Positions 22,454 to 32,300 of a stretch of 64,000 bases of DNA are shown one piece after another. The DNA lies in contig JAYJMM010000009.1 in the NCBI GenBank assembly GCA_037349105.1, positions 4,195,001 to 4,259,000 on the forward strand. The letters run 5' to 3'. The position numbers and the translations under genes were made by a program. A model generated the notes under the pieces. The model had not been told where the DNA came from. It ran no database searches and saw only the letters and a list, made by a program, of their open reading frames with translations. How positions within the stretch are numbered: the first letter of the stretch is position 1; the number at the start of each line of letters is the position of its first letter. This DNA comes from Limnomonas spitsbergensis (taxonomy: Eukaryota; Chlorophyta; Chlorophyceae; Chlamydomonadales).

Positions 22454-23131
22454 AGCGTTAAGCCCTCCGGGCATGCGCGGGGAGCCGGAAAAGGGGTGGT
22501 ACTGAAAGAACTTCTGGAAAATTATGTACGTAGAAGCTCAAATCGTCTCAGCAAATCTGCCTGGTTCAGGACTTCTTCAAACAGAACTAAAAAAAGAAAA
22601 AAATCCACCGAGTCTCAGCTGAAGCGCAACGCGCAGAATCCTACAAATTCAAGCTGTTCAGCCCACTACTGGCTAGCAAACAGAGAAATTTCAAAGTTAT
22701 CAGGCCAAGCTAAGAACAACCGCTGCTCTCGCCCCACTGCGCCATAGCCGCCTGGTCTTCAATGGCCACAGGAATTGTGCGCCGTAGCAGCGTGATCCGC
22801 CCCCTACTGTGCTACCATTGCCCTAGTTGACTAATTCTCCTCGCTCATCATCGTCATAACATATGTACTACCGTAGCCTTGCTGCTATGGTGTTTGGAGA
22901 AACCAAATTTTCACTATGCTGCTGCGATAGATTTAACTCCACTCCTGCATCTTCCGTCTTTGGTCCGCTGGCTGCCGGCCCACTGCCTGCCGGGTACTAG
23001 GACAAGCCACGCTGCGTCTGCATTCCTGCTCTGTAGGCGCCTGCCCGTTCCTTGCCAGTTACGGCGTGGGTGACGTCACGTGCTCAGCGGCCTTGCCGCT
23101 CTGGGCTCGGCCTCAGGTCTCGGTAAGCTCT
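22442..23131 (-). other. 3' untranslated part of the retroelement
   Basis: About 690 bp between the integrase stop and block B1. No long open frame on the coding strand and no recognisable domain. It includes the purine tract at its far end. Confidence 0.5.
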
Positions 23132-25147
23132 TCAAGGGCTGACTCCTCTTCCTCCCTTGCTGCTTCTTTGGCCACCTTGGCCCCTTCTTGTAACTGCTCT
23201 CGGGGTGACATTGGCCTCTCCCCGGCCAGTGGTGTACGAGATGTCGTACAATCCGTTCGCCATTGGTCTTGCGATGCCCCGCTCCATTTGCCTTGTTGCT
23301 GGGTTGGTGGCCATGACTTCCACCTCAGGCCTGTCCATGACGTTGGCCTCCTGGGCTGTCCTGGCAGCCGCTCTGGCTGCTGGGCTCGGCCTCCCCTGGA
23401 CCTGCAAACTGCGATCTTCTGCAGCGGGTCCTGCCCTTGCCGCGGGCTCAGCTCCCTTGTCCTTAGGCGCGCAAGTTGGGCACAACCACTGGCCCTCGGG
23501 CACCTCCTCGAGTACTGGTACCAAGCAATCCATGTGCCACCCTGTATTGCAGGCATCACACAAAAGCACCACCTCTCCGCGATCAGGCAGCTGGCACACC
23601 TCGCATGACAGGCTGTTATTGGGTCTGGTTCCACTGAAATCAACCACTCCCCTGAGGTTGGGCAAGTGGCATGGAGAACAATTGACAGCATTCTCTGTTA
23701 CTGTGAGGCCATCTGCCCCCTCCAACACCAAGGTTCCCGTCGCCCCCAGTGTTTTGACCCTGAGGATCTCAGGCCTGGCCTTGGGATCGAGGCTACGTCG
23801 CTCTGATGAATACTTCACATACACGTAATCTCCCTCTGCAAAACGCCTGACCTGGGGGACAAACCCTCCCCCACGAATGCGTGCATATCGCAGCTTGTCG
23901 CGGTGCTGCGCAATTTTTAGATGCTCACCCGCGATTGGCAGTGCCTCTTTGATCCTGGCCACTCTGGCCAAGAGCAGGTCTGCTGCCTCCTCTGCTGTTG
24001 CCACCTTGGCTGTGCTCCAGAGGTCCGCCCCCACTCTGGAGGGAAAGGTGGGTCTCTGCCCGAACAGCACCTCGTACGGCGCCATGCGCGTGGCCTGCTG
24101 CGGCGAGCACCGGAAGCCTAGGGCTACCCAGGGCACCATCTTGTCCCAGGACTCGTCGCTGCTGCCCTCCTCGCAGCACTTGCGCAGGCCTGCCTTGAGG
24201 GTCTGGACAGCCCTCTCTGATAGCCCGTCTGCCTGGGGGTGGTTGGCAGAAGTGGTGCGGTGGTCAATGAAGCAGTCCAACAACATGTCCTGAAATTCAC
24301 CCTGGAACTCTGTTCCCTGGTCTGTCACCACTTCTGCGCATCCCCCGAATCGTGCAACAACATTTTGAAAGAACGCTAAGGCCGTCACATCAGACGCCTT
24401 GCTTGGAATGGGGATCAACTCCACCCATTTGGAGTAATGCTCCACACAAACCATCACAAACCGATTGCCCCTGGAAGTGGTCGTAAATGGACCACACAGG
24501 TCCACTCCCCACCGGAAAAACAACCCCTCAATGGGTAGTGGGTGCAGGTTGGGCTGTATGTGATTGAATGTGGACGCCCTGGCCCTGTCACACACACCAC
24601 ATTCCTGCACTGCCTTCTTGACTGCTGCTCTGAGCCCCCGCCACCAATGCTGCTGCATGACCATGAAGGCCGTGCGGTGGCTGCCAAAATGGCCCGTACC
24701 GGCATGGGCTGTCTGGATCACTGCAAGCCTGTCCTCTGGCCTGGGCACCACACAACGTCTACCGTCAGGCATGAGTCTCATCAGCACTCCTCCCCTCTCT
24801 GATTCCCACTGGAATGGCGCAGCTCTGCGCTGTATTCTGGTCTGTTCTCCTAGCTCTGTTCCCTGAACAAATGTCTTCTCACGGAGAAACCTCAAAACAG
24901 GTTCATCTGCCCACACATCAACCCTGACCGATGGTCCTGCAGGGCATCCTAGCGGGTCCTTCTCACCCTCTGTGTCCCTGGTCACCACGATTTCAACATC
25001 AACTTGTTCCTCAGGCGTGTTCCCACCTGGTTCCTGTGCCGCGTCGGCCCAGTCTGCCGCAGCCGATTCTCCCAGGCACTGCCTGAGTGTATGACGCGGC
25101 CACTTCTCCGCTGCCAGAGCATGCGTTTCCTGCAGTAGCAAGGGCAT
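23132..25147 (-). CDS. DDE integrase with C-terminal PHD finger
   Basis: 671 codons from an ATG; the frame also overlaps the preceding ORF upstream. An HHCC zinc-binding domain is visible (H148, H153, C183, C186). The catalytic core has D216 (GVDLCGP), D276 (VVTDQGTEF) and E311 (ADGLSERAVQ), with exact D-35-E spacing. This is followed by a basic C-terminal domain (GDYVYVKY, about 439-500). Residues 515-559 form a C4HC3 PHD finger (C515, C518, C530, C533, H538, C541, C556, C559) with Trp554 before the last pair. Integrase inserts element cDNA into chromosomes. PHD fingers commonly bind histone H3 tails, so this one may steer integration to particular chromatin, in the position chromodomains occupy in chromoviruses. 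The tail after the finger is low-complexity and basic. Expression probably depends on a +1 shift from the methyltransferase frame. Confidence 0.9.
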   Translation of the reverse strand: MPLLLQETHALAAEKWPRHTLRQCLGESAAADWADAAQEPGGNTPEEQVDVEIVVTRDTEGEKDPLGCPAGPSVRVDVWADEPVLRFLREKTFVQGTELGEQTRIQRRAAPFQWESERGGVLMRLMPDGRRCVVPRPEDRLAVIQTAHAGTGHFGSHRTAFMVMQQHWWRGLRAAVKKAVQECGVCDRARASTFNHIQPNLHPLPIEGLFFRWGVDLCGPFTTTSRGNRFVMVCVEHYSKWVELIPIPSKASDVTALAFFQNVVARFGGCAEVVTDQGTEFQGEFQDMLLDCFIDHRTTSANHPQADGLSERAVQTLKAGLRKCCEEGSSDESWDKMVPWVALGFRCSPQQATRMAPYEVLFGQRPTFPSRVGADLWSTAKVATAEEAADLLLARVARIKEALPIAGEHLKIAQHRDKLRYARIRGGGFVPQVRRFAEGDYVYVKYSSERRSLDPKARPEILRVKTLGATGTLVLEGADGLTVTENAVNCSPCHLPNLRGVVDFSGTRPNNSLSCEVCQLPDRGEVVLLCDACNTGWHMDCLVPVLEEVPEGQWLCPTCAPKDKGAEPAARAGPAAEDRSLQVQGRPSPAARAAARTAQEANVMDRPEVEVMATNPATRQMERGIARPMANGLYDISYTTGRGEANVTPRAVTRRGQGGQRSSKGGRGVSP

Positions 25148-27329
25148 AGTGGCTGGACATCAAAGTTGCACCCAGCACTGGGTCCCTGTCCGGGCCTGGC
25201 AGCCTTGCCCTGCGTTTCAATTCCTCTGGTATGATTGTAGCACACTCAAGTGCCACATTGAGCCATGCACCCAGTGCCCACGAATCCATGCACCTGCCCA
25301 AGGCTGCCCTCCTGGCTGCCTCTGGGAAGTCTGGGCGCGGCAATGTGGACCCCACAGCGTACCCCATGGCTCGCTCACGCTCGTTTGCGTTGGGCTCCTG
25401 CAAGTCCCCCATGGGTCTGTACACCATCCCATTTTGCCCGTTTCGAAAAGAATATGATGAGGGCGTGGCCATCAAACATGGCAGCACCTTCCTGGGCTGG
25501 CCTGTTACGTTGATGCGGTACCCCCCATTGTCCGGACATGAGACTACCTGGGCCTTGTTGCCCTTGTCCAGAATGTCGTCTACTATCCCCTCGTGGGGTC
25601 TGGTCGACGCACGAATCACAAACTCAATATCTGCTGCAGGGGCGATATTCCCCCAATAGTTGCGGGTGCGGTGGGCGTAAGACCCCACCTGCGCTGCGTC
25701 AAACAACGCCGGTGTCCCCAGAATCCTGCACACCTCCTGAAAAGCCTCAACACTGGCCTTCACACTCTTCTGATTCAATTGCATGGCCACATTCTCAATC
25801 AGGTACGCTGGCGGCCTAGGCCCCTGCAGGAACTGTAGTGTACCCAACAGCTTGACTAGCGGGAAGAAAGACTTGCTTCTCTCTCCCGCGAGCCCACGCC
25901 CCTTGCCAGCTGACGAGAGGTCCTGGCACTCCCAGCCTGCTACCATGAACCACTGGCGCCCCCCCTGGGCACCCGCCTCCTTGAGGTGCTCCGCCGTAAT
26001 GGCATACACATCTTGGGGCAACGCTCTGAAAGCCTTATCAAACGCTTTGACCGGAAGCAACTGAGGGTATCTCCTGTGCAACTGCAACAGGCGACCCCCT
26101 GCGATCTCTCTGACTTCCTCACTGATATCAGCATACAAGTACTGCACCACTGGGATACCTGCCCTGAGCACCATTTCCAGCCCTGAGCACATACCTCCAA
26201 AGGGCTCGAAAATGACGACTCCCTCGGTCTCCATGGCCCGCACAGCCCCACTCGACAGGCAAGCTGTGTCCAGGCCTGCATGTAAATGAGGGGGCGTCAC
26301 CCGAGGCAGGTCAGCAAGAACATCACTGATCATTGTCCTGGCCCGCTCCTTGTTGCTGAATGCCTGTTCTGCCGTACTGACAGGCTGCGCCTGCTCATCA
26401 TCGTCAGTGGCGGCAGAGGATATCTCCTGCCCCACCTGCGCTGTCACGCAAGCTGCCTCTGCAGCTCGCAACATCTGTACTCTCCTTCTGCCCTCCTGCG
26501 CCATGCGCACTATCTGGTCTGCATGCCACTGGTTCACTCTGCCCAACCCCGTGAGCAAAGCTACTTGTTTCCCACCTGCCTCCTCCTGGACTGCTGGCTC
26601 GGGAGCGGCTGTGTCGAGCCTGGCCCCTGTGCGGTCAGCTGAGGATGGGAGTGGCGATCTGGACGGGATGTCCGCATTCTGGTGGCATGCCCCTGAGCGG
26701 TGGACAATGGTAATGTCCAGTTCTTGAAGCATGAGAGCCCACCTAGCATGCTGGCCCACCAACGTCTGATTGTCCATGAGGTAAGTGAGCGGCTCATGGT
26801 CAGTGATGAGATGCACCTTGCATCCAAACAGCATGTGGCGGTATGTGCGTGCTGCATACACTGCGGCCAGCATCTCCCCCTGGAACGAGGAATAGTTCCT
26901 CTCGCTCTTGTTCAGGGATCTGGACGTGCATGCCACCATATACTCCCGCCCGCTGTCGTCACACTGCCCTAGCACGGCGCCTATGCCTTGCTTAGAGAAA
27001 TCTGTGTACAACAGAAACGGCCTTGGCGGCCTCTTGCCGTCTGGCCCTGTCCCACTGTAATCTGGTCTGCGCAGGACTCTTCCGCCCTCGCACATCTCTG
27101 TTTTGATCAACTGGAACGCCTGCGACTGCTCTGGCCCCCACACAAACGGGACCCCCTTGACCAGTAATGCGTTGATGCATGCCGCCTTTTTCGAGAAATC
27201 CGGGACGTAGCACCGGTAGAAATTCAAGAATCCCATGACCTCCTGAATGTTTTTCACCGATGTGGGCTCTGGCAGCGCCATAACTGCTGCTATCTTGGCT
27301 GCGTGCGGCGTGAGCCCCTGGGCCGACAC
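25011..27329 (-). CDS. RT thumb/RNase H joined to a C5-cytosine methyltransferase
   Basis: 772 codons, open upstream of the first possible start, so it is read as a continuation of the RT frame. The N terminus (about 1-60) is the RT thumb. RNase H spans about 104-225 with D110 (LLYTD), E152, D177 (ITDHEP) and D220. From about 371 it is a C5-cytosine methyltransferase: motif I FEPFGGMCSG (374-383), motif II YLYADIS, motif IV GWECQDLS with candidate catalytic C468 (Glu replaces the usual Pro), motif VI ENV (512-514), motif VIII RTRN (554-557), and late motifs ERERAMGY and ALGRC. All key residues except the PC proline are present, so it may be active. No separate protein start is seen, so it is probably released from a polyprotein. 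Capture of such enzymes by algal and other eukaryotic retroelements has been reported; I cannot say whether this lineage is one of those. Confidence 0.88.
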   Translation of the reverse strand: MSAQGLTPHAAKIAAVMALPEPTSVKNIQEVMGFLNFYRCYVPDFSKKAACINALLVKGVPFVWGPEQSQAFQLIKTEMCEGGRVLRRPDYSGTGPDGKRPPRPFLLYTDFSKQGIGAVLGQCDDSGREYMVACTSRSLNKSERNYSSFQGEMLAAVYAARTYRHMLFGCKVHLITDHEPLTYLMDNQTLVGQHARWALMLQELDITIVHRSGACHQNADIPSRSPLPSSADRTGARLDTAAPEPAVQEEAGGKQVALLTGLGRVNQWHADQIVRMAQEGRRRVQMLRAAEAACVTAQVGQEISSAATDDDEQAQPVSTAEQAFSNKERARTMISDVLADLPRVTPPHLHAGLDTACLSSGAVRAMETEGVVIFEPFGGMCSGLEMVLRAGIPVVQYLYADISEEVREIAGGRLLQLHRRYPQLLPVKAFDKAFRALPQDVYAITAEHLKEAGAQGGRQWFMVAGWECQDLSSAGKGRGLAGERSKSFFPLVKLLGTLQFLQGPRPPAYLIENVAMQLNQKSVKASVEAFQEVCRILGTPALFDAAQVGSYAHRTRNYWGNIAPAADIEFVIRASTRPHEGIVDDILDKGNKAQVVSCPDNGGYRINVTGQPRKVLPCLMATPSSYSFRNGQNGMVYRPMGDLQEPNANERERAMGYAVGSTLPRPDFPEAARRAALGRCMDSWALGAWLNVALECATIIPEELKRRARLPGPDRDPVLGATLMSSHYALATAGNACSGSGEVAASYTQAVPGRIGCGRLGRRGTGTRWEHA

Positions 27330-27372
27330 ATTGTGACCCAGGTACTCTACTGTTGCACACCCAAACAGGGAC

Positions 27373-29331
27373 TTAGTTGTCGGGGTGCGCCCTTAATCCT
27401 ACACTGTGGAGCATGTCCAACATCAGCTCCACATGCCTGATGTGTTCTGCCGGTGTGTCACTGTACACTAGCAGATCGTCAATGTATGCCACGCAGAACG
27501 CACTCAGGCCTGCCCTGGCAATCTCCTCTTCCATCATACGCTGAAAGAAGGGAGGCCCATTGCGCAGACCGAAGTTGAGCTTTGTGTACATGCAAAGCTC
27601 AGGTCCCATCCAGAAAGCTGTCTTAGGCTGGTCCTCGACCTTTATAGGGATCTGCATGAACCCCGACCGGAGATCAACCTTGCTGAATATCTTGGCAGTG
27701 CCCAGGTTCTGAAAAATAGTCTCCATCCTGGGGATTACAAATTCCTGCTTAGCCGTACGCTGGTTTAACCTGCGCATATCGTGCGCTATCCGATGGTCTG
27801 TCCACTCCCCCGTCTCAGCACTCTTCTTGGCTGCTACTACTGAGTTGGCTGCAAACTTGATAGGCCCCCCCTGGGGCACCTTGACTACTATGATGCCTGC
27901 CTCAATCATCGGTTGACACTTTTCCTTAAAAATCGCCGCCTTAGGCGGTGGCATATCCCTGGACTTCTGAAAGCACGAACTGACCTCGTCTTCTAAAGCC
28001 AGCGTAAACTCACCCTGCGTGCCGCAGTAGCCTGGTAGATCCTCCATGGAGTAAGCGAATGCTCCTTGGCGATCCCGGAGGCTCTGCTCCAGGCTCTCCT
28101 GCTGCTCCGCAGTGAAGTCGGGGTGCTGGCCCAGCAGCCACCCCTCCTTGGTCTTGACGTACTCCGCGGGCGGCTCCACTACTCCCCCCGGCTGGAACAT
28201 GTCGATCATCTCAGCCGCCTGCGGGTCGTCCTCCGCGGGCGGCTCTTCCCTGCCAGTGGTGTTGCGGCTGTGCCAGCTCTCCTGCTGGCTGCAGGCACCC
28301 CTCCTGCTGGTACCCCCCATGGGGATGACTGCTGGCGGGCGCAACCATCCAGACGACAGCTTCGCTGCTGCCTCTTGTCCAGACACAAAAGCCCCTTGGC
28401 CTGCTGTAAATCCTCGTCCTCGTACCCCCTGCTCGGTGGCTCGCGCCCCCGGCACACACACCGACAGCAGGAGCCACACCAGTATCAGCTGGAGCGTCCC
28501 CGTAAGGATCCCCTTAAATGCTGTACAGGTGAGGAGTCCTCTGCAAGCTGGCATCTTCCTCGTGGGTTGCTGCGGTAGGTGCTCTGTGGGCTGTACGCAT
28601 GGCTCTGCACTCTGCGCTGGCCTCTGCTGCCCCCTGGCCCATGTGATCTCCAGGTCTACCTTGCTGATCCTGAGTGGCAGGACTGGGCAGTCCATTCCTG
28701 GCCTGCTGCCACGGTTCCTGTCCGCGGCTGCCCTCTGCGCCTTTCCTGCGCGTCGCCTAGCCTTCTTTGACTTTTTCCCCCGCAACTCGGCAGTGTCAGC
28801 CCAAGCCGCACCGGCCCTTTCTGGCCCTGCTCCTGGGATCTGTCCTGTGCTGCCTTGTGCCAGCCGCTCCTGCCTGTGAGTGGCGCGCTGCACCGTCTTG
28901 CTGCTGCCGGCACCCGCGGGCTCCTCTGGCCCACAGCCCTGTCGCATGGATTCCCGAGCGCTGGCAGCCCTCCTTGCAAGGTCCTCCCCCCTGCTGGTTC
29001 GGGCTTGGCTGCTGCGGCTGTCCGACGGCTGTTGGGTGTCCACTCCCTTTGCTCCCATCGTGTTGAGGGCTGATATTCTCTCCGTCAGCTCCTCCTGTAG
29101 CTCCCTGACCGCCCTGCTGTAACCTCCCATCCTGGGGTTTGGATCGGGCTGTGGCAGCATTCTGAGTCGGAAAAGCAGGCTAGCCTCCTGGCTCTTCCAT
29201 TCCATCTGCATCCCCAGCATCAGCTCTTGTGAGGCTGATCCTTGCTGGGAACGGGCTTCCGTCAGCACCCCACTCCTCTTCCGACTCTGAATCCTGCACC
29301 AGTGATGGTGGCCCTTCCGAAGGGTCTTCAT
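27373..29331 (-). CDS. Reverse transcriptase (palm) with basic N-terminal extension
   Basis: 652 codons with an ATG at 29331, overlapping the previous ORF. Residues 1-260 are basic, Gln/Ala-rich and unrecognised. A hydrophobic stretch (about 266-297, ending CVPGARA) looks like a membrane segment or signal. RT follows: DHRIAHDMRRLN, SKVDLRSGF with D553, and YIDDLLVY with D618/D619. The frame ends at HPDN-stop, and the thumb continues in the +1 frame from KSLFGC. The join is inside one folded domain, so either a +1 frameshift is used or one base was gained. Function: copying element RNA into cDNA. Confidence 0.88.
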   Translation of the reverse strand: MKTLRKGHHHWCRIQSRKRSGVLTEARSQQGSASQELMLGMQMEWKSQEASLLFRLRMLPQPDPNPRMGGYSRAVRELQEELTERISALNTMGAKGVDTQQPSDSRSSQARTSRGEDLARRAASARESMRQGCGPEEPAGAGSSKTVQRATHRQERLAQGSTGQIPGAGPERAGAAWADTAELRGKKSKKARRRAGKAQRAAADRNRGSRPGMDCPVLPLRISKVDLEITWARGQQRPAQSAEPCVQPTEHLPQQPTRKMPACRGLLTCTAFKGILTGTLQLILVWLLLSVCVPGARATEQGVRGRGFTAGQGAFVSGQEAAAKLSSGWLRPPAVIPMGGTSRRGACSQQESWHSRNTTGREEPPAEDDPQAAEMIDMFQPGGVVEPPAEYVKTKEGWLLGQHPDFTAEQQESLEQSLRDRQGAFAYSMEDLPGYCGTQGEFTLALEDEVSSCFQKSRDMPPPKAAIFKEKCQPMIEAGIIVVKVPQGGPIKFAANSVVAAKKSAETGEWTDHRIAHDMRRLNQRTAKQEFVIPRMETIFQNLGTAKIFSKVDLRSGFMQIPIKVEDQPKTAFWMGPELCMYTKLNFGLRNGPPFFQRMMEEEIARAGLSAFCVAYIDDLLVYSDTPAEHIRHVELMLDMLHSVGLRAHPDN

Positions 29332-32300
29332 TTTCCTCTCCTAGCAGCCCCCTGCCCTCCTGGCGGTGGCGCAGTTCTGTGCTGGGCCTTGGCTCCCCGC
29401 TGTCCAGGTCTCCTGCAATTGGTCTGCTGGGGCTGTCCGGGGGTGTCTGGGGCTCCGCCCGATCCCCGGTCTCAGCCTCCAGGGCTGACACCTCCATGTC
29501 CCCCATGGGCTCCAGCCATTCCCATGAGGATGCGGCTGCCCCTAATGTGGTGACGAATGCTGGCTGGTTCCCTAGGGCTTCCAATTCCTCCTCAATGCCG
29601 ACCTCCCCTGCTCCTCTGAACAGGGGGTGCAGCGTGCGCACCCCTGCCGGATGCGCCTGTCTCCACAACTGCATTGTTATGGCGTCTGCCTGCCAATAGG
29701 GTAGCACGCTGCTTGCCCTGTTGTCGTGCCACGCTCTCCTCTCCTGACGCACCCACTGGAGCACGCATGCTTCCAGCTGTTCCACTGCGAATGGCGAGCG
29801 CGCAAGCTCCTCCTCTCCTTCCCACATGGCTCCCGATGCTGGTGTCCTTTGTGGCCCGTAAGGCCAGGTGGGACAGGCTGTTATGGCAATAGGAGCCCAC
29901 TGCTCCTCTACGCCCCACACGTGCCGCATGGCCACTGACAGTTGTCCTGGAAGCAAGGCTCGCTGCAGCGCCAGAAGCATGAGCGTCCACACTGTAGGAT
30001 CTGCGCCCCTGGCGTATGTGTAGGCATGGAACTCTGCCTCATCCACCGACTCGCATTTAGTGATTGCCACATTGTCCTGGTGCCTTGCGAACAGGTAGAC
30101 GGGCTTGTCGTCCTGAGTGGCGTGCATGTGGACCCATGCTGCTGAAACAGGTACCTCCCCATCTTCCACCTCCTCATAGTAGTAAGTTACTAGCTGTTGG
30201 ACCGGGATGGCTGACCTGGCCTCCCCGGGTGCCGGCCCCCATGGCACTGCCTGTCCTGCGACCATCCTGGGTATGACAATGGATGCCTCAATGGTCGCCT
30301 CACACCGCCTTTGCCTGCCTGGATGGCACAGCCCTGCCCCAACTGGGGCCTGCTCTGCTGTTTCCTCAAATCTCTCGTACTCGCCCATGGCTTGGACTGG
30401 CACATAAAATGCGCGGTCTCTGAGAGCTGGGTGCCCCATCAGCTGATGGACACAATCCATCGCCCACGGCGTGCGCATGAACCCGGGCTGCGCGCCCTGC
30501 CACATCCCCTCGGCCCGCGTAATGTCTGGCATGTCCGGGTGCGCCCAGCCGGCTGCGTCCACCGCTGTGATGCCTGCTGTGATGGCTAGACCCACCATCT
30601 CGCTAACGCAATATGCATAGATGGGGTGCCGCGACCATCCCCTCTGCATATAATCTGCCATATTTGTGCTGGGCTGGATGTATCCTTTGAGCGCAGCGCC
30701 CAGCAGGACAGCTGTCACCGCGCCCCACGGGAAAATCATCATGGCCACTGCCTGCATGGCTGCTGCTCTGTTAACACATGTCTGCGCCCCGCCTCCCAGG
30801 AGCCTGTGGTTTTGCAACCGACATGGCCCGTCCTTGGACTGTGCTGGCATAGTCAGCATGGCCATGGAGGTGGACGCCTCTGGCATCTCTTCCCCCAGGC
30901 GGAAGTACTGCACAAAGGGCTCGCCTGCTGGCAGTGACGGCGGGAACGGCTGTACGTGGACACGTTCTCTGCTGTAGGACCTGTCTCTGCTGAAGGACTG
31001 GTCAAGCTTGCTGTCCTCGCCCCTTGCGTCAGACCTCCCTCCCCTTTCACTGCTGCGCTGCGTCTCTCCGTCCTCGTCTACTCCTCCCCAAGCATTGCAC
31101 CGAGAGGTAGTGCTTTTATGGGTCCTAACGGGCCCCGCCAGAGCTTCCAGCTGGCTCCCTGCTACGGCCCCTCTGGCCGCTGGGCATCGAGACACCACGC
31201 TGGTCGGCTCCCTGGTCCCGGCGGCTGCTCCCGCTACCCCTCTGCCTGTGTCTTGGTTGCCCTCCGGGGTACCTGGACATAACAGGGCAAACTCTGCCTC
31301 ACGCAATGATGATGGTTCTCTAGGTTCATATCTGCCTGCTGACAAGATGGAACCGGAATCGGTCTCCCACCCGTCTACGCTGTGCTGGGGTACTGCCTCC
31401 CGCTCGCGTCTCTCAAACTCATCCCACTGTTCATCATACGTGTCCCATTCCCTGTCTAGGAACCTCTGCAACAGCCCTGGCCATCCTTCACACGGAGCTG
31501 GGCACCCCCTCCTCTGGAGATCCTTCAAGAATTCCATCGCATGTGTCACAGATCTGGCCGACCCTGCTGGCATGGTCCCATAATGGTTCATGGCCAACGC
31601 CTCTACTGCCATTGTCCAGTGGTTTACCTGACTGGCCACCTGCCCTTCTGGCACCCTCTGGTGAGCCACCTGAACTGGTCCTGCCTGACTGACCTCAGCC
31701 TGGTATGTACCCTTGTCCTGGCTAAATGCCGCTGCTGCCTGCTGGCCGCCCCCTTCGCGGGGTGTTCCCATAGCCGTCTCGAAGTCCCGGCGCCTGTTCC
31801 CCTCGGGTACCTCCTGGCTCCTGCCGGGCCCCTTGGCTCCATAGCCCCGTGCTGGGCCTGCATGTGCCCCTGGCCTGTCGCCTGTTAGCACGGCCTGCTC
31901 AGGGTTGGTGCACTCGTTGGCAAAGTGCCCTGGCTGGCCGCACTTGAAGCAGACTCCACCATGGCGGGGTCCTAGGTTACGCTTAGGCTCTGCCATCCCA
32001 CTGCCTCCTGCCTGGGCCCTGCCCGGCGGACTCAGGCCTGGGCCTCTCTGGTGCCCCGGCCCCTGCCTGTAAGGCCTGGCAAACTCCTCTGGTCGCCGCT
32101 CCCTGGACCTGCCCCTGGGCTGTTCCCTGCTGGGTGACTGGTGCCTGCGGTCCCTTTCGGGAGACTGCCGCCTGCGGTCCCAGCCTTGCCCTTCGCTGGT
32201 GTTGCACTGCTCCTTGCCCTGCCGCTGGGCCCTGGCCTCCGGTGTTGGCACCGTCCCGCGACGCTCCTCACTGATGGCCCTTTGCGCGCTTCTGCTGCGC

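Noticed and set aside
23157..23828. 223-codon plus-strand ORF, and other plus-strand ORFs across 23-38 kb
   Set aside because: Antisense to the integrase-PHD and other pol domains, with no motif of their own.
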